Of a stretch of DNA of 64,000 nucleotides, positions 23,901 to 35,400 are shown piece by piece. The position numbers were made by a program, and so were the translations under genes. Positions within the stretch are counted from its first letter, which is position 1, and the number at the start of each line of letters is the position of its first letter. Source of the stretch: Parapristionchus giblindavisi (Eukaryota; Nematoda; Chromadorea; Rhabditida; Diplogasteridae); assembly GCA_943737045.1 (NCBI GenBank), contig CALSFV010000315.1, positions 124,001 through 188,000 of the forward strand. Direction: 5' to 3'. The notes beneath the pieces are model-generated. The model saw only the letters and a list, made by a program, of their open reading frames with translations, had not been told where the DNA came from and made no database searches.

Positions 23901-24410
23901 ATGATAAAGGAAGTAAGTATATTATTATAATCGATTATTGATAACGTCAACAATGAATATTCATGTGTAGTCTTTTGATCTATTTAGTCACTGTTTTAAT
24001 TCGTTTGATATCGTTTGATATAAAATATGTTCGGTACGACATATAATTGATTTGAGATTTGTGTTTAACTGGAGTGAATGAAGTATTGATCAAGGACAAA
24101 TTATTCGTTAAAACTGGAGTAGCTGATATTAAAGTAGCTATTGAGAAGAAGAAAAGAGGAGCTCGTATGTTATATTACTCACTATATCTTTATTCATTAT
24201 TTTGAATTTCTTCTACATTCTTTGTTACTTTATACTTTTCATGCTTATGTTAGTTTTAAATACGTTATGAATTATAGAGCAACGTCGCATTGCCGCTCAG
24301 AAGAGAAAAGCTGCTAAGGTTTGTGCATTATTTTATTTCTTATTCACTTTTGTCCTTATTAAACTGTAAATCTGCAGAAGGCCAATGCGAGTGATTCGGA
24401 TTCGGAATAA
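15070..24410 (+). CDS. hcp-4: CENP-C (HCP-4-like) kinetochore protein
   Basis: CENP-C binds CENP-A nucleosomes and links centromeric chromatin to the outer kinetochore. I joined 34 exons, all in frame, totalling 1066 residues. The start ATG lies 2 bases after a TTGCAG acceptor, suggesting trans-splicing. The identifying feature is in exon 31 (23805-23912): DVRRSTRTRMKPVRSWLGEQ at about residues 985-1004, which fits the CENP-C motif (R-R-S-x-R..P..xW). Residues 217-367 (exons 9-11) are tandem GTFTV-like units. Exons 24-25 and 26-27 are a duplicated pair. SIHDVSMKS and SIRDVTMKT in exons 12-13 are another short repeat. Many S/T-P sites such as FFTPRVP suggest CDK phosphorylation. Only about 60 lysine-rich residues follow the motif, ending SDSDSE, so the C-terminal cupin dimerisation domain of many CENP-C proteins is missing or very reduced. 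The acceptor of exon 32 (CTGGAG at 24074) and donor of exon 28 (GTCGGT) are weak and could be wrong. Confidence 0.85.
15527..15730 (-). pseudogene. conserved arm ORF, left copy
   Basis: A 67-residue frame starts MTVDQKTLLDNSFLEFAKES and ends at a stop within the arm. Its inverted twin is at 16600-16803. The composition is protein-like (LLKRIFNWKKFPSTSELHSW) and could be part of a coding exon captured by the element. I recognise no family. Confidence 0.35.
16600..16803 (+). pseudogene. conserved arm ORF, right copy
   Basis: This is the inverted copy of the 15527-15730 frame. It differs by Phe/Leu, Pro/Ala and Cys/Ser. The open frame extends a few codons upstream (FQPSLTVDQ). No recognised domain. 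Confidence 0.35.
16977..18834. mobile_element. palindromic (foldback) element in CENP-C intron 3
   Basis: Inverted arms of roughly 680 bp (16977-17660 and 18145-18834; outer ends GAGAGCCTGTCTGAGGGAA...TTCCCTCAGACAAGCTCTC) flank a centre of nearly 500 bp. The centre holds a cluster of ATGCATGATCATGCAT palindromes and, from about 17965, a third, diverged copy of arm sequence. That points to a nested duplication or recombination between elements. No transposase frame was seen. Confidence 0.85.
17686..17932. repeat. ATGCATGATCATGCAT palindrome cluster
   Basis: About ten occurrences of CATGCATGAT/ATCATGCATG within 250 bp, in both orientations, often joined to CCGTGATCATGCATGGATT. It occupies the centre of the foldback element at 16977-18834. 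Confidence 0.8.
19628..20369 (+). repeat. GTFTV coding repeats with duplicated exon-intron unit
   Basis: Exons 9 (19628-19715), 10 (19798-19989) and 11 (20198-20369) of the CENP-C gene encode about nine units of the form (D/N/E)GT(F/Y)TV(A/P). The following introns both start inside another unit (AATGGTACGTTTGTGG, AATGGTTCGTTCGTGG) and both end TAATCAATCGATATCAG. Exon and intron were therefore duplicated together. Confidence 0.85.
20857..20918 (+). repeat. (ATT)n microsatellite in CENP-C intron 15
   Basis: About 20 copies of TTA/ATT immediately after the donor of the exon ending at 20856; shorter ATT runs occur at 22612-22680. Confidence 0.95.
22693..23125 (+). repeat. tandem duplication of a two-exon cassette in CENP-C
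   Basis: Exons 22693-22749 and 22819-22872 are repeated as 22930-22983 and 23072-23125. The peptides are near copies: TPPVRQR then PPYVDSPFFTPRVPVRQ, against TPSPVRQR then QPYVDSPFFTPRVPIRQ. Intron starts (GTAAGAAT.TTAACTAT) and acceptors (GATTTAAG, TTCCAG) are also shared. All four exons are phase 0, so gain or loss of a cassette keeps the frame. Each copy adds an FTPR proline-directed site. Confidence 0.9.
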
Positions 24411-25263
24411 TTACGTGTACTTTAATCAATATGAACTACAGTAACCTTCTTCTGTCTAGTTGATATTGTACATTAACCCCCTTGTATATCTGTCTAAAAC
24501 AAGTACAATATTACTCGTTTCTTTATAGAATTCTACTTTACGTTCTTTTTCATCGTTACAGTAATCCCAATTGTTTAATTACAGTCATCCAAAATGTTTA
24601 CTTATCCTCGTTCTGTGTAATTGAACTAACATGCTTAGATAAATAGTATTTATGTTTCTATCTGCTTTTACTCACATTGGAATGGTCTGGACTCACATAA
24701 TTCCCCTTTACGAAAATCATTCATTCCAAATCGTAAAAATCTGCGAAATGTTTTTCTGAAGCTAGTGATAGCCGCCGAAAAATCCATGAAATTTTTAAAA
24801 TTCCACCGCTTGAGACTTGATGCACAGTCAGTGAAGTTTGTGTATTTTAAAATAATGATTATTCTTCTCATTCCACTACCATTGTTTTTTTCGTTTCGTT
24901 TTTTTCTATTTTTGCAAAGTTTCATTGTGTGGATTAAAAGAATAAATAGATATTTATCTACCAGTAATTCAATGTTAGAAAGTAGTTCAATATGACAAAG
25001 TGAGATTGAGATGATGCAAGAGTAAGTAGAATACAGATGATTCATTAGTTAACGATCAAGTTTCGTGGATTAAACAATTGGGCTCTTCCAGTACAAGAAG
25101 GACTCTGAATGGAGATACATTCATACTTCATTGAAACACAAAACTAACTTGTCTCCAATGATCCAAAATATGATAAGTTGAACTAAATGTAGAAGAGCAC
25201 GATGAACATATTATTGTTGGCCACTCAAGATAAGAAGTGATCTTTGATCTTTAATTTATCTAT
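24411..25263. other. convergent intergenic region
   Basis: This lies between the 3' ends of the CENP-C gene (+) and the zinc-finger gene (-). It is AT-rich with several TACAGTAA words. The open frames at 24668-25045 and 24765-24995 lack splice or compositional support. Confidence 0.5.
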
Positions 25264-27112
25264 TCATACCTCCTCTTTATGTGAAGTTCTGATGTGCATT
25301 CTGAGAGATTTCAATGAGATAATAGGAATAGAAGCTGAACATAGAGGACATAATGTACCTATAATGATAATGAGATATCAAATGAATACAGTAAAGATCA
25401 AAGATCACCTTCATCAAGATTAAATCTACCATTTTGATCCCATATATCGTATTCCTTCGTATGCAGAGACTATAGAGTACTGTATTCATAGGAATATGAT
25501 AATAATCAATAAAAACCTCGCAATGATCTTTCATTTCATTTCTCGTATTTGATTCATAATCACATTCACGAAGAATACACGTATACACACTACATCTATG
25601 AATGTGAACAATATAGATTATCGATTGAACAATATCAAATACATACTTATTCCAAATCCTTGGATGATCTCTTCTCATATGTTCATCAATCATTCCTTCA
25701 TCTAGTATTCGACCACAATGATTACACGTGTCTTTCATCGATGATGACTCCTACAACGATATTCAGGATACTGTTGCTATTAGTTTGCTCATTGCTATTC
25801 AGTCAAGATCACATGCATTCCTTATGACCTACAGTAATCTGTGCAAACTTTCGTACACCGTAACAAGTCATTGGATTAATCGATAATCGATGAGATAGAT
25901 CAGTCTGATGAAGAAATGGAGGGCATCTTAAGATATATAATCAATAAACATCTGATTACGGTAGCTAGAAGTGAAATAGAAGCATACATTTTAGTAACCT
26001 TTTGAGGTGGACCATCGTTAGATACGGTAGCATTGGGCACCTTGAAAGTTGGACTAGTTGATTTTACAGTATACTGTGTAGTTGGACGACGAACTGCTAC
26101 TACACGAGATGGTATCACTGCAAAGATTTGGCATACGGTGATATTGATCGATTGATTGAAACCTTGTCCACATTGGTTTCTTTTGGCCACAACTCGTACT
26201 ACGGTAGGAAGAGGTTTCTTCTCATGAGGGAGAGTAGATGAATTGAATACGGTAGGTTTGATCTTCTTTCGATCGATAACGGGACGAGATATAATAGCCG
26301 GACGAGTAGTTAACTTCTGTTGTATTTCAGTTGGGCTTGATACATATAAAGGAAATTGAGAATTGAGAAGTGATGCGAGTGTCTCCGTTGGCTGAAATAT
26401 AATCAATCAATATTCAAGAATTTATTGATTAGTAACTAACTCTTATATTGTTTCTGGTAATAGGATTTATAAGATTCACTCTTGATTCGCTATTCATTCC
26501 AAACGACGTAATTTCCGCGTCAAAATCCAGTGGTTCAGTCTACAATATACTAGATCAATCGATTAAAAAGTTTTATCTACCGTACCTTTATAATAGCCGT
26601 AGCCGTAGGACCATCAACTATAGATTTACTACAGCCTGGCTGCATACCATCCACTGTATCTATCTAAAGAGTAATCTAGGCTCAGCAAGATTAGCTAATT
26701 TTCTTACATTTGGAGCACCTCCGAATATGTTCTTTTTATTAATCGATTTCTTCACATTATCATTATTCTTTATCTTACTGTATATATTCATTCTCTTTGT
26801 CATTCTTTCTGATAGAAGAGACACTAAATGTCCGAATCCAAGTGCTAATATCTATGAGCAAATAGATAACAGATAATTTGAATGAATTCACTAATACCTC
26901 TCTATCATCGTTGACTTGATCAGTATTGATAGTATTCATTATTGTATCTAGATCAGCCCTTCTTTCTGTTTGTTCCACAATCGATTCTTCCATCTAAAAG
27001 GTTAGTAAAACGGTTTAAATAACATTGATTAAATTAATGAATCGATAAAACTCACACTTGGCTCATTAGAAGAAAAAGATGAAAGAACAGCAGAGATATT
27101 ACTGTAGATCAT
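25264..27112 (-). CDS. C2H2 zinc-finger protein, likely transcription factor
   Basis: Eleven exons join in frame to 386 residues: 27056-27112, 26898-26993, 26708-26851, 26586-26663, 26441-26539, 26163-26391, 25999-26117, 25647-25750, 25517-25595, 25409-25469 and 25264-25358. The N-terminal half is polar and acidic with a helical stretch (LVSLLSERMTKRMNIYSKIK). It also has IIKTEPLDFD, a SUMO-type PsiKxE site common in metazoan zinc-finger regulators. The C-terminal 110 residues hold three Cys/His units: CNHCGRILDEG...HMRRDH, a divergent CSVYTC...ECDYES...HC, and a classic CPLCSAS...LRMHIRTSH. DNA or RNA binding in the nucleus is inferred. I do not recognise the orthologue. A second ATG at 26993 is an alternative start. 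Confidence 0.7.
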
Positions 27113-27684
27113 ATTTGTTCGTTCATTTTCACTCCTTTGTATTCCCTACAATGTTTTTCGTACTGTAATAACAAAGGAATGTCAAATACCATCAAAGTAT
27201 ACAATATTGCACAAATTTTGAAAATAAACAAACTTCTGCAGACGGTTCTGTTTCCGAGCGGGATACTGTAGCCATACTGAATGAGGAATTTGGTAGAATG
27301 AAGCAACGATTCTGCACCTGATTCCGTGTTCGGTAATTTTACTACAACCGTGCGGCTAGAAAACGATATGAAAATGAAGCATAATTACACAACGAGAGTG
27401 TATCCCATCGATGGTGTAATTTAGTAAAAGGCACACGTGGTATGTGTGCACCTTCTTGAATTGTGCGCGATATCACTATTAGCTCCGCCCAAATTTTCTT
27501 TTTATTATTTTTCTGTTTTTGTCAAATTCTTCCTTAAAATGATATTATTTAAATGACTTGCAATATTGTCGTACTCTGGAGCATGTTAATTATCATTCTG
27601 ACTATGCCAGTTATGGTCTAGTTCTTTGCTTTCGCGCTATTTTGGCACATTCAATTTGTTCCCAAATTTCCTCTTTCACTTCAG

Positions 27685-30600
27685 ATGGGTAAACGCTCAA
27701 GTGCCGGACGAGCGTCTCGACACACGAAAAAGTACTGGCGAAAAGGCACAGATGTGGATGATGTTGAAGAAGGACTCGTTGAGGTAAAAATTGTTCATTT
27801 TCAATGAATTCTAAAGCGAAGATTAATAACGAACTGTTGACATGCTGTTAATAAATGAATAAGCTATAATGTACAATTATAAGTTTGCATTTACATTAGA
27901 TTTAAAATTGTAAGATGTGAACTTTATTTCATTAATAATTGTGCTTGATTGTTTTTCGGCCGATACGTTTAATGTGAGACTAGAATAATGTCCTGTTATA
28001 GATTGCATATGATAAACAAGATGGAGGAGAAGCAGTAGCTGTTCGATCAAATGATGATCTATTCGTAGTTGATAGAGAAGCTCGTGAGGTTGAACCTGAT
28101 TCACTTGAAGGACTCACTAATAAGAAAAGAGCTATTCTTGAGAAGATCATGAAAAGGTTCTTTATATCGAATAACTTTCTTCTGATTGTAAATATGTAAT
28201 TCAGATCAGACGAACCCCTTCCATCATCTTCGATAAGAAGTTCAAAGATCACTGTGCCCAAAGCCAAGAAGAATGTTTTGGTAAGAAAAGAACCAAAGAA
28301 GAAAGAAGCAGCTAAGATGGATTTGTGGGATACTGGTCAGTTCATATTCATTCTTCTTTGACTTGATCAACGATCCATAACTTTATTTATTTATAGATCT
28401 TGAACATAAAGTAGAAGATCTTAATGATCCCGATGGAGCCAAACACTACCTACAGACATTCAAACTCACTCGAGCTGTTGTATGTTATTATCTATTTTTC
28501 TGTAGCCTATATTATAAGAATAAATATTATAAAAATAACGGCAATAAAATAATCTTGAGGTGCCGAAGACAGTGAAAGCTAAGCCATCACTTCTTCGTGC
28601 TGTAGCTCTTCCTGATGCCGGTGCCAGTTACAATCCTGATGCTGAAGAGTATACGGTAACTTTATATTGATCGTCTAAATATCGATTGATTGTTCAATTA
28701 TAGGAATTCGTAAGTCGTCTGGTGGAAGATGAGAAGAAGATAATGCGTAGAGAGGAAAGAGATAGAAAAGCAATTGAACTACCAATTGGAATGAAATATT
28801 GTACTGCTGTCAGTTCATTTACTTTTATTCATTTGTTTTTTTTTTTAAATGACATGTAATGTTGGCACAATATTGAGAAATTTTGTTGCATAATTATGTT
28901 TTTAGATGTGGTTGTCTTACTAATTTCTGGTTGATATAATGATTATTAATATTTAATATTAAAGGAGGAACAACGACGTGAGATGATGCAAGGATTGGGA
29001 GTATTAGATGAAGAAAAGAAAGAAGAAGATGATGATGATAATACAAAAGAAGAGAATGCAGATATTAGTATGACTGATGCTACTAAGGATAAAGGTATTC
29101 AACCAAGATATCTTATTTTATATTGCGTAATGTTTCAAACGTAGTATAACTTACCTTAAAAATTACTGTTTAGCAAGAGATTGATCAATCGATGACATAG
29201 TGAAACCACTACATGTATTAATAGCATTCTTTGCAATTTTATATAATCGTCTTTTGATGTTTTAGCTGCATATCTTTGTTGGAAAATCTTCCTTTTCTTT
29301 ACTACAGTAGACGACAAAATTATATCATATTTCAGTTTTTTCCGTCATAAAATGCTTAAAAGTGGTCAAATCTTTCCCATTTTTTTACAGGTGATAATCC
29401 GTCCATATATGGTTCTACTGGCAATTACTTGTTGGGATATCGCAAAAGGCAAAATTTTAAAAAAAATATTTTGCCAAAATTGTGAAATTGACGTTTTTCA
29501 GTTTTATTTTCTAACAATTTTTATTTTATACTTGTTCGTTTTAATTCATGTTACCATTCATTATTTTATGATTTAGAGTATGGGTAGGCTTCGTGGAGCA
29601 GCCCGTTTAACATGGCACCAGCAAAATACGATGGTGTGAGTAGCCAAAGAGTAGACACACAAGTGCAGCTTTCGCAGCATTTCAACTTGTCCCAATCAAC
29701 GAATTTCTAAGTTCCTTACCCGTCACTGACCTGGAAACGTTCCAGGAGCAATTATTGAAACAGGTAAACCTCATAGACTCGCCATGCCATGGATTACAAC
29801 ATCCTGTGGGCGCTACGAAATAACCCTCAAATGCCTACAGTCGTGGTCAAATCGATCTCCCAGCCACCTGGAGAAACCAACATGTCCCTCCACACTACTC
29901 AACGTAGTCTGAATGATGCTGGAGTCCATGCACGTCACCCAGTTAAGAGGTCGTTCATCAGTCCAAAGAATCAGGCATGAGAAAGTAGAGTGTACATGCG
30001 CGTATCGACACCGGGGACCAACAGAGTTGCGAAATGTGCTATGATCGGCCGAATCGATGGTGAATATCGTAGATTTGGAACATATAAATTACGTACGTCG
30101 TCCTGTTGACACCTGGTTCGATCGTAAGTGTCAGCTTCATGCAGTCGGGCACATTTCGCAACTCTGCTGGTCCCCGGTGTCGATACGCGCATGCACACCC
30201 CACTTTCTCATGCCTGATTCTTTGGACTGATGAACGACCTCTTAACCGGGTGACGTGCATGGACTCCAGCATCATTCAGACTACGTTGAGTAGTGTGGAG
30301 GGACACGTTGGGTTCTCCAGGTGGCTGGGAGATCGATTTGACCACGGCGGTAGACATTTGAGGGTTATTTCGTAGCGCCCACAGGATGTTGTAATCCATG
30401 GCATGGCGAGTCTATGAGGTTTACCTGTTTCAATAATTGCTCATGGAACGTTTCCAGGTCAGTGACGGGTAAGGAACTTAGAAATTCGTTGATTGGGACA
30501 AGTTGAAATGCTGCGAAAGCTGCACTTGTGTGTCTACTCTTTGGCTACTCACACCATCGTATTTTGCTGGTGCCATGTTAAACGGGCTGCTCCACGAAGC

Positions 30601-31840
30601 CTACCCATACTCTAAATCATAAAATAATGAATGGTAACATGAATTAAAACGAACAAGTATAAAATAAAAATTGTTAGAAAATAAAACTGAAAAACGTCAA
30701 TTTCACAATTTTGGCAAAATATTTTTTTTAAATTTTGCCTTTTGCGATATCCCAACAAGTAATTGCCAATAGAACCATATATGGACGGATTATCACCTGT
30801 AAAAAAATGGGAAAGATTTGACCACTTTTAAGCATTTTATGACGGAAAAAACTGAAATATGATATAATTTTGTCGTCTACTGTATTTTCTAATATTGAAT
30901 AGTGTAAATAAATATTATTGTTAATGTTTGTATTCAGTACCCGCTAAACTTGAGAATGAGAAGGCGAAACCGAAGACATCGAAACAGAGAAGAAAGGAGA
31001 AACAGAGAAAGGATGAAGAGAAACAAAGAGAACGAGAGAAGAAAGAAAAGGAAACACAGAATAGTCTATTTAAGTAAGATATTTAATCTATTATATATTA
31101 TGATTTCATCTTCTTTCTATGTCAATATCTCATTTTTGTATAATTATCACTTTGTCCATTTACTAATTAATAATATATTGATTACTATAATAAATGAATA
31201 TAATAGGACAAAGAAGTTGGCTCGTGAAGCTCGTGAATTGGCTGCCATCCAAGCAGCTGAGAGGAAGAAGAGATATGAGAAGAAGGCTATTGAAAAGGCT
31301 ACAAAGAGAAAGAGAATTGGAATGGGTACTGTATCCATTTAAAACGAATCAATCAATAATCATCTATTCAGGTAAATTTGATCCAATGGAGGAGGAATTC
31401 CTTCTTGCTGAAGAAATGCCCGGATCTATTCGTCAGATTAAACCACAAGGTATTGATTGATTAGATTGATTTCATTATTATTTCAATATATAGTACCGTA
31501 TCATTCTATTACATGGATTAAGGTTGTATCGTGACGGAACGTTTCCAATCTCTACAAAAGCGTAATATGGTACCAGTTCCTAATACTCGTAGACAACATC
31601 AATTGAAGTCAAGACTGAAGAGAAAGACAAAGGAGACTAGATCTGCTAAAGAGGTAATATTCAATATTATTGAAAGATTAAGAATAGAGACTGTTAGACT
31701 TGCTCGCTCATGCTCGCTATACTGTATTAATATGATTTCATTTACTGATATACTATATAACGCCGTATCAATTACATGGATTTTTTGGTTTAATATATTG
31801 ATTATTGCAGATTGTAATTGGAACAAAGATTCACGCTTAA
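27685..31840 (+). CDS. nop-53: NOP53 / GLTSCR2 ribosome biogenesis protein
   Basis: NOP53 is a nucleolar protein needed for late 60S maturation (ITS2 processing, docking of the exosome helicase MTR4). Twelve exons join in frame to 430 residues: 27685-27783, 28002-28156, 28205-28335, 28397-28479, 28560-28655, 28704-28808, 28965-29094, 30938-31073, 31207-31325, 31372-31449, 31523-31653 and 31811-31840. Family hallmarks are PDAGASYNPDAEEY in exon 5, a long Lys/Glu coiled region, and the C-terminal block MEEEFLLAEEMPGSIRQIKP followed by TERFQSLQKRNMVPVP. The start ATG directly follows TTCACTTCAG, as in trans-spliced genes. The 1.8-kb seventh intron carries a foldback element; the other introns are 46-220 bp. 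The exon 5 acceptor (TTGAG) and exon 7 acceptor (TAAAG) are non-standard but keep the frame. Confidence 0.9.
29789..29980 (+). pseudogene. Tc1-like transposase fragment, left arm
   Basis: A 63-residue frame includes TTQRSLNDAGVHARHPVKRS followed by FISPKNQA. It resembles the second helix-turn-helix and linker of Tc1 transposases (pattern R.L.EAG..ARRP.KKP.IS.KN). It ends at a stop, and no DDE/D catalytic region follows. Confidence 0.7.
30208..30399 (-). pseudogene. Tc1-like transposase fragment, right arm
   Basis: This is the inverted copy of the 29789-29980 fragment with three residue differences near the start (MPTV/MSTA, ETNM/EPNV). It has the same truncation and no catalytic core. Confidence 0.7.
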
Positions 31841-32448
31841 CTCATTCATTGTTCATCTACAGACCATTGGTTATCATCTACATATTGAATGTATTGATTG
31901 TTTCTTGTTATTTCCATCATTTGTTGTCCTTTATCGTTGTTGTTGACACTTTTCACTTGGTTATAAAGATAGATACAACAGTATACTATTATATAAAAAC
32001 TTTATGTAATCTCTGTTATCACTCTATCAGTATATAGACACTAAAACGTTGTAAGGCTATGTAATACTTGTGTGACTAAAACAAGGGGGAGAATATCACA
32101 GTTTTCGTTCGGAAATAGATACGGTAGAAGGGGGGAAAGTGAAGGATAATGGATCGATAACCGGTGAATATGATACACAAGGAAGAATCATAGGGAGAAT
32201 ATCACATATTATCGATTGGTATTAAAGGGTACGGTAATAAACGGAAACGGATCAATAAAAGGAATAAGGTCGATAAGAATGAAAAGCGAATGAATGAACC
32301 CATATTAATGAATGAATATAGCGGCAAATAAAAAGTTGTACAATCATATATATTATATTATCTATGCAGACATCTGTGAAACAAAAGACATATAAAACAT
32401 GTAAATGAATCAATAATGTGGTCTATTCTACAGTACTCTTAGATGGTA
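31841..32448. other. tail-to-tail intergenic region
   Basis: This separates the stop codons of NOP53 (+) and VPS54 (-). It contains several TACGGTA words and AT-rich 3' UTR-like DNA. No gene was seen. Confidence 0.5.
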
Positions 32449-35400
32449 TTATCCTTCTAGGACATCAGCCATTGTACCCAATTCAACCGATGAACAACCT
32501 CCCATCGATTTTATCGATCGAGCATAAAAATTGAAATCCTCACATACAATACTGTAATGAGATCATTAAAGTTGGATAAAAATCGCTCAATAATTACCGT
32601 ACCCATAAGCGAGAACATCCTGAGGGGAAATCTTGAGAGAAATGAATCGTTCACGAAGAATACGACGAACATTTGCATGTACACATGAGAAAAGACCCTG
32701 ATAAAGATCAAAGATATGATCTGATTGAGAAAGATCAAAGACCAAAGATCAAAGATGAACTAACTCTAATCTGTTCATCAGGCATGATTCCATAGAGTCC
32801 ACTATGAAACTTTCCCAATTGTTTACATAAAGTCTGTATAGATGGAGATGGAGGAGCACCAGCAACTGACCACTGATAAAAATCAATAATTAAATTAATC
32901 AATCAATATTCGATAAATTACAGTAGAGAGGCAATTCGTTGTGTGATGTTCAATAACTGAGATGAGTTTGGATATAATTTCATTGACGTGATCCTTGTAA
33001 TCTGTTCGAACCTAAATGGAATACGGTAATGGGATGAAATATGAAAGATCAATCAATACCTTCTGGAAGTATCTCAATTGAGGAACCCCTTCATCTCCAA
33101 GAAGATTACCAAATTCACGTTCAAGAACAGGAATGAAATGAGCAACTAATTGAAGAGAACGAGACGCCAGGGCTACAATAGAAACGAGATTATTGATTGA
33201 GAGTATACTGTATAGTTTACATAAAGTACGTTTTACTCTCTGTTGTTTTGTTTACGAAAAAACCGATCTTAAAATTTGTATTTTGACGTAAACAACCAAA
33301 AAAAAACTGTTTATGGATTACTAGAATATGCACTTCCTCATAAGGAATACTGTATGATTAGAATAAAGTAATCGATACCAAGATTCTTGACAGATATCGT
33401 CTTGAGACCAACCAATTGGAGTGCACCTGCACCCAGAATCAATTGACATGTACGAGAATTGAATGCCTACAATTAAGATATTATAATGAATAATAAAAAA
33501 AGAATAAAATAATACCTTGAGTAATTCAACCGTTCTCATGAGAATATTCGATGTCATTGAAGGTAATGATTGAGCATGAATAAGATGTTCATGTAGACCA
33601 CTCACTGTTAGTAAAGCAGAACTAAATGAGAGAAGAGATCAATATAAAGATCAAAGATCAAAAGAAGAGATCAAAGATCAAAGTACAAACCCCACTACAA
33701 CGAATCGTTCATCTCCAATACAAAGTGTACTTGTTTCTCCAATCATTGATGGAGCAGCTGATCCTCCACGTGAAGAACGTTCTGGATCTTCCAATGATGA
33801 TGATACTGTAACTGAATAAGAATCAATCAATATTTGATCTCTAGGTAGTACAAACAAGTACAGTACCTTCTCCTTCAATATCATCATTATCGATTAATTC
33901 TCCTCTATCAAAGGCTGTAATCATCTCTTGTAATGCACTTGGAACCTCTGCTGGACGCCATAATTCACGATCGAGTACATCACTAAAATATTGATCTTTC
34001 AATAAAAATCAAAAGTAAAATATTAATCAATATTAAGCAAATGGTAATCAATAATAATATACTGTACCATATTGTAGTCTTTCGTCGTCGATGAAATCTC
34101 TCTACATATTCCTTAGTAGTCTTCTCAACAGCAGTATCCATAATACGACCACGTGACCATCCCTGATTGATTCCTGAATGGAAGATGGAACATATTATTG
34201 ATTGACACTTCATATAAATACATACCTTTCTGTAGATAATCCTCGACAGTATTCGCTAGTTCTTTGATATTGTATACTGTAGGCGCTACCGTAGTATTCT
34301 TGTCATTATCATCTCCCTTTAATATATTGATTGATTGAAATCAATCAATATTAACTTACAATATCTCTAGCCTGCATGAGTCTGGCGAGTCTTGCATGAG
34401 CAAATTCAGTGGAATATTCTCTAAGACGAGAAAGAGATCGACGAAGTTGGGGAAGGGAACGAATATCAATTGGTAGAACAGCTGATGATGCAGATGGACG
34501 AGAGGATACGGTAGATGGAGATGATGTAGTTACAGTAATACCCTTAACATTGATTGATATTTACATGGTCGCCATGCTCTCCCGAATCAAAATCGAATGA
34601 AATCATCGAAATTATTAATAGTTGTGAAACATGCAAGTTACCGGTTCATTTCATTAGCAATCTACCTATGAGATAATTCCAAAATTCGTTTTTAATATTA
34701 AAAAGAAGTAATAATAATAATGAAAATGAGTACTAACTTCATCTAGATCACTATCATAATCTTCATCCATATCACCCACAATTGGAGTAGGAGAATGACG
34801 ATTACTGAAAGAGAACAATTATCATAAGAGTCATGGAATATATTAAGTGGAAGATTATAAGCTCCATAGAATGGATAAGTAAACAACAAATAATAAGAAT
34901 GTAAGGATAATGATAATATTGATTACCTCTCATCATCTTTATCAGGGAATCCATCCTTCCATACTCGATCAAGTGCATCAATAATTGCATTTTGTAGAGT
35001 CTGAATAATAAATACGATGATGAATTAGATTGGATATCACAATTCATATTATGAACTTTTGTCAATTCGGATATCACCCCAATTACATAACACTTACTAC
35101 ACATAGCTAACGGAGGAATCGGAATTTGATTGAACACGACAAACTACATGACATGATTGAAATACAAAAGCACAGGGGGGAAACAAATGAGAAATGTCAT
35201 AATCCTCACCTCAATTCTCAATGTGAATGAGTGTAGTGCATCTTCTACCATCGACAGTAACATTAACCAATCACGATACCGTAATCCACGTACTGCATCA
35301 CCCATATTCCTGCAATGTACTGTATCTCGATACGAACTGTCACCTTGATATTCACACAATACAATCAATCAATAAATGAAACTAACTCGAGTAAACTGAC

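Larger units (their letters stand above)
29303..30884. mobile_element. Tc1-derived foldback element in NOP53 intron 7
   Basis: Inverted arms of about 730 bp on each side (outer ends TACAGTAGACGACAAAATTATATC...GATATAATTTTGTCGTCTACTGTA) surround a loop of roughly 120 bp near 30035-30155. Both arms carry the same transposase fragment of Tc1 type in opposite orientation. The element is therefore a head-to-head product of a Tc1-like transposon and is non-autonomous. The arms are almost identical, suggesting recent formation or gene conversion. Confidence 0.85.
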
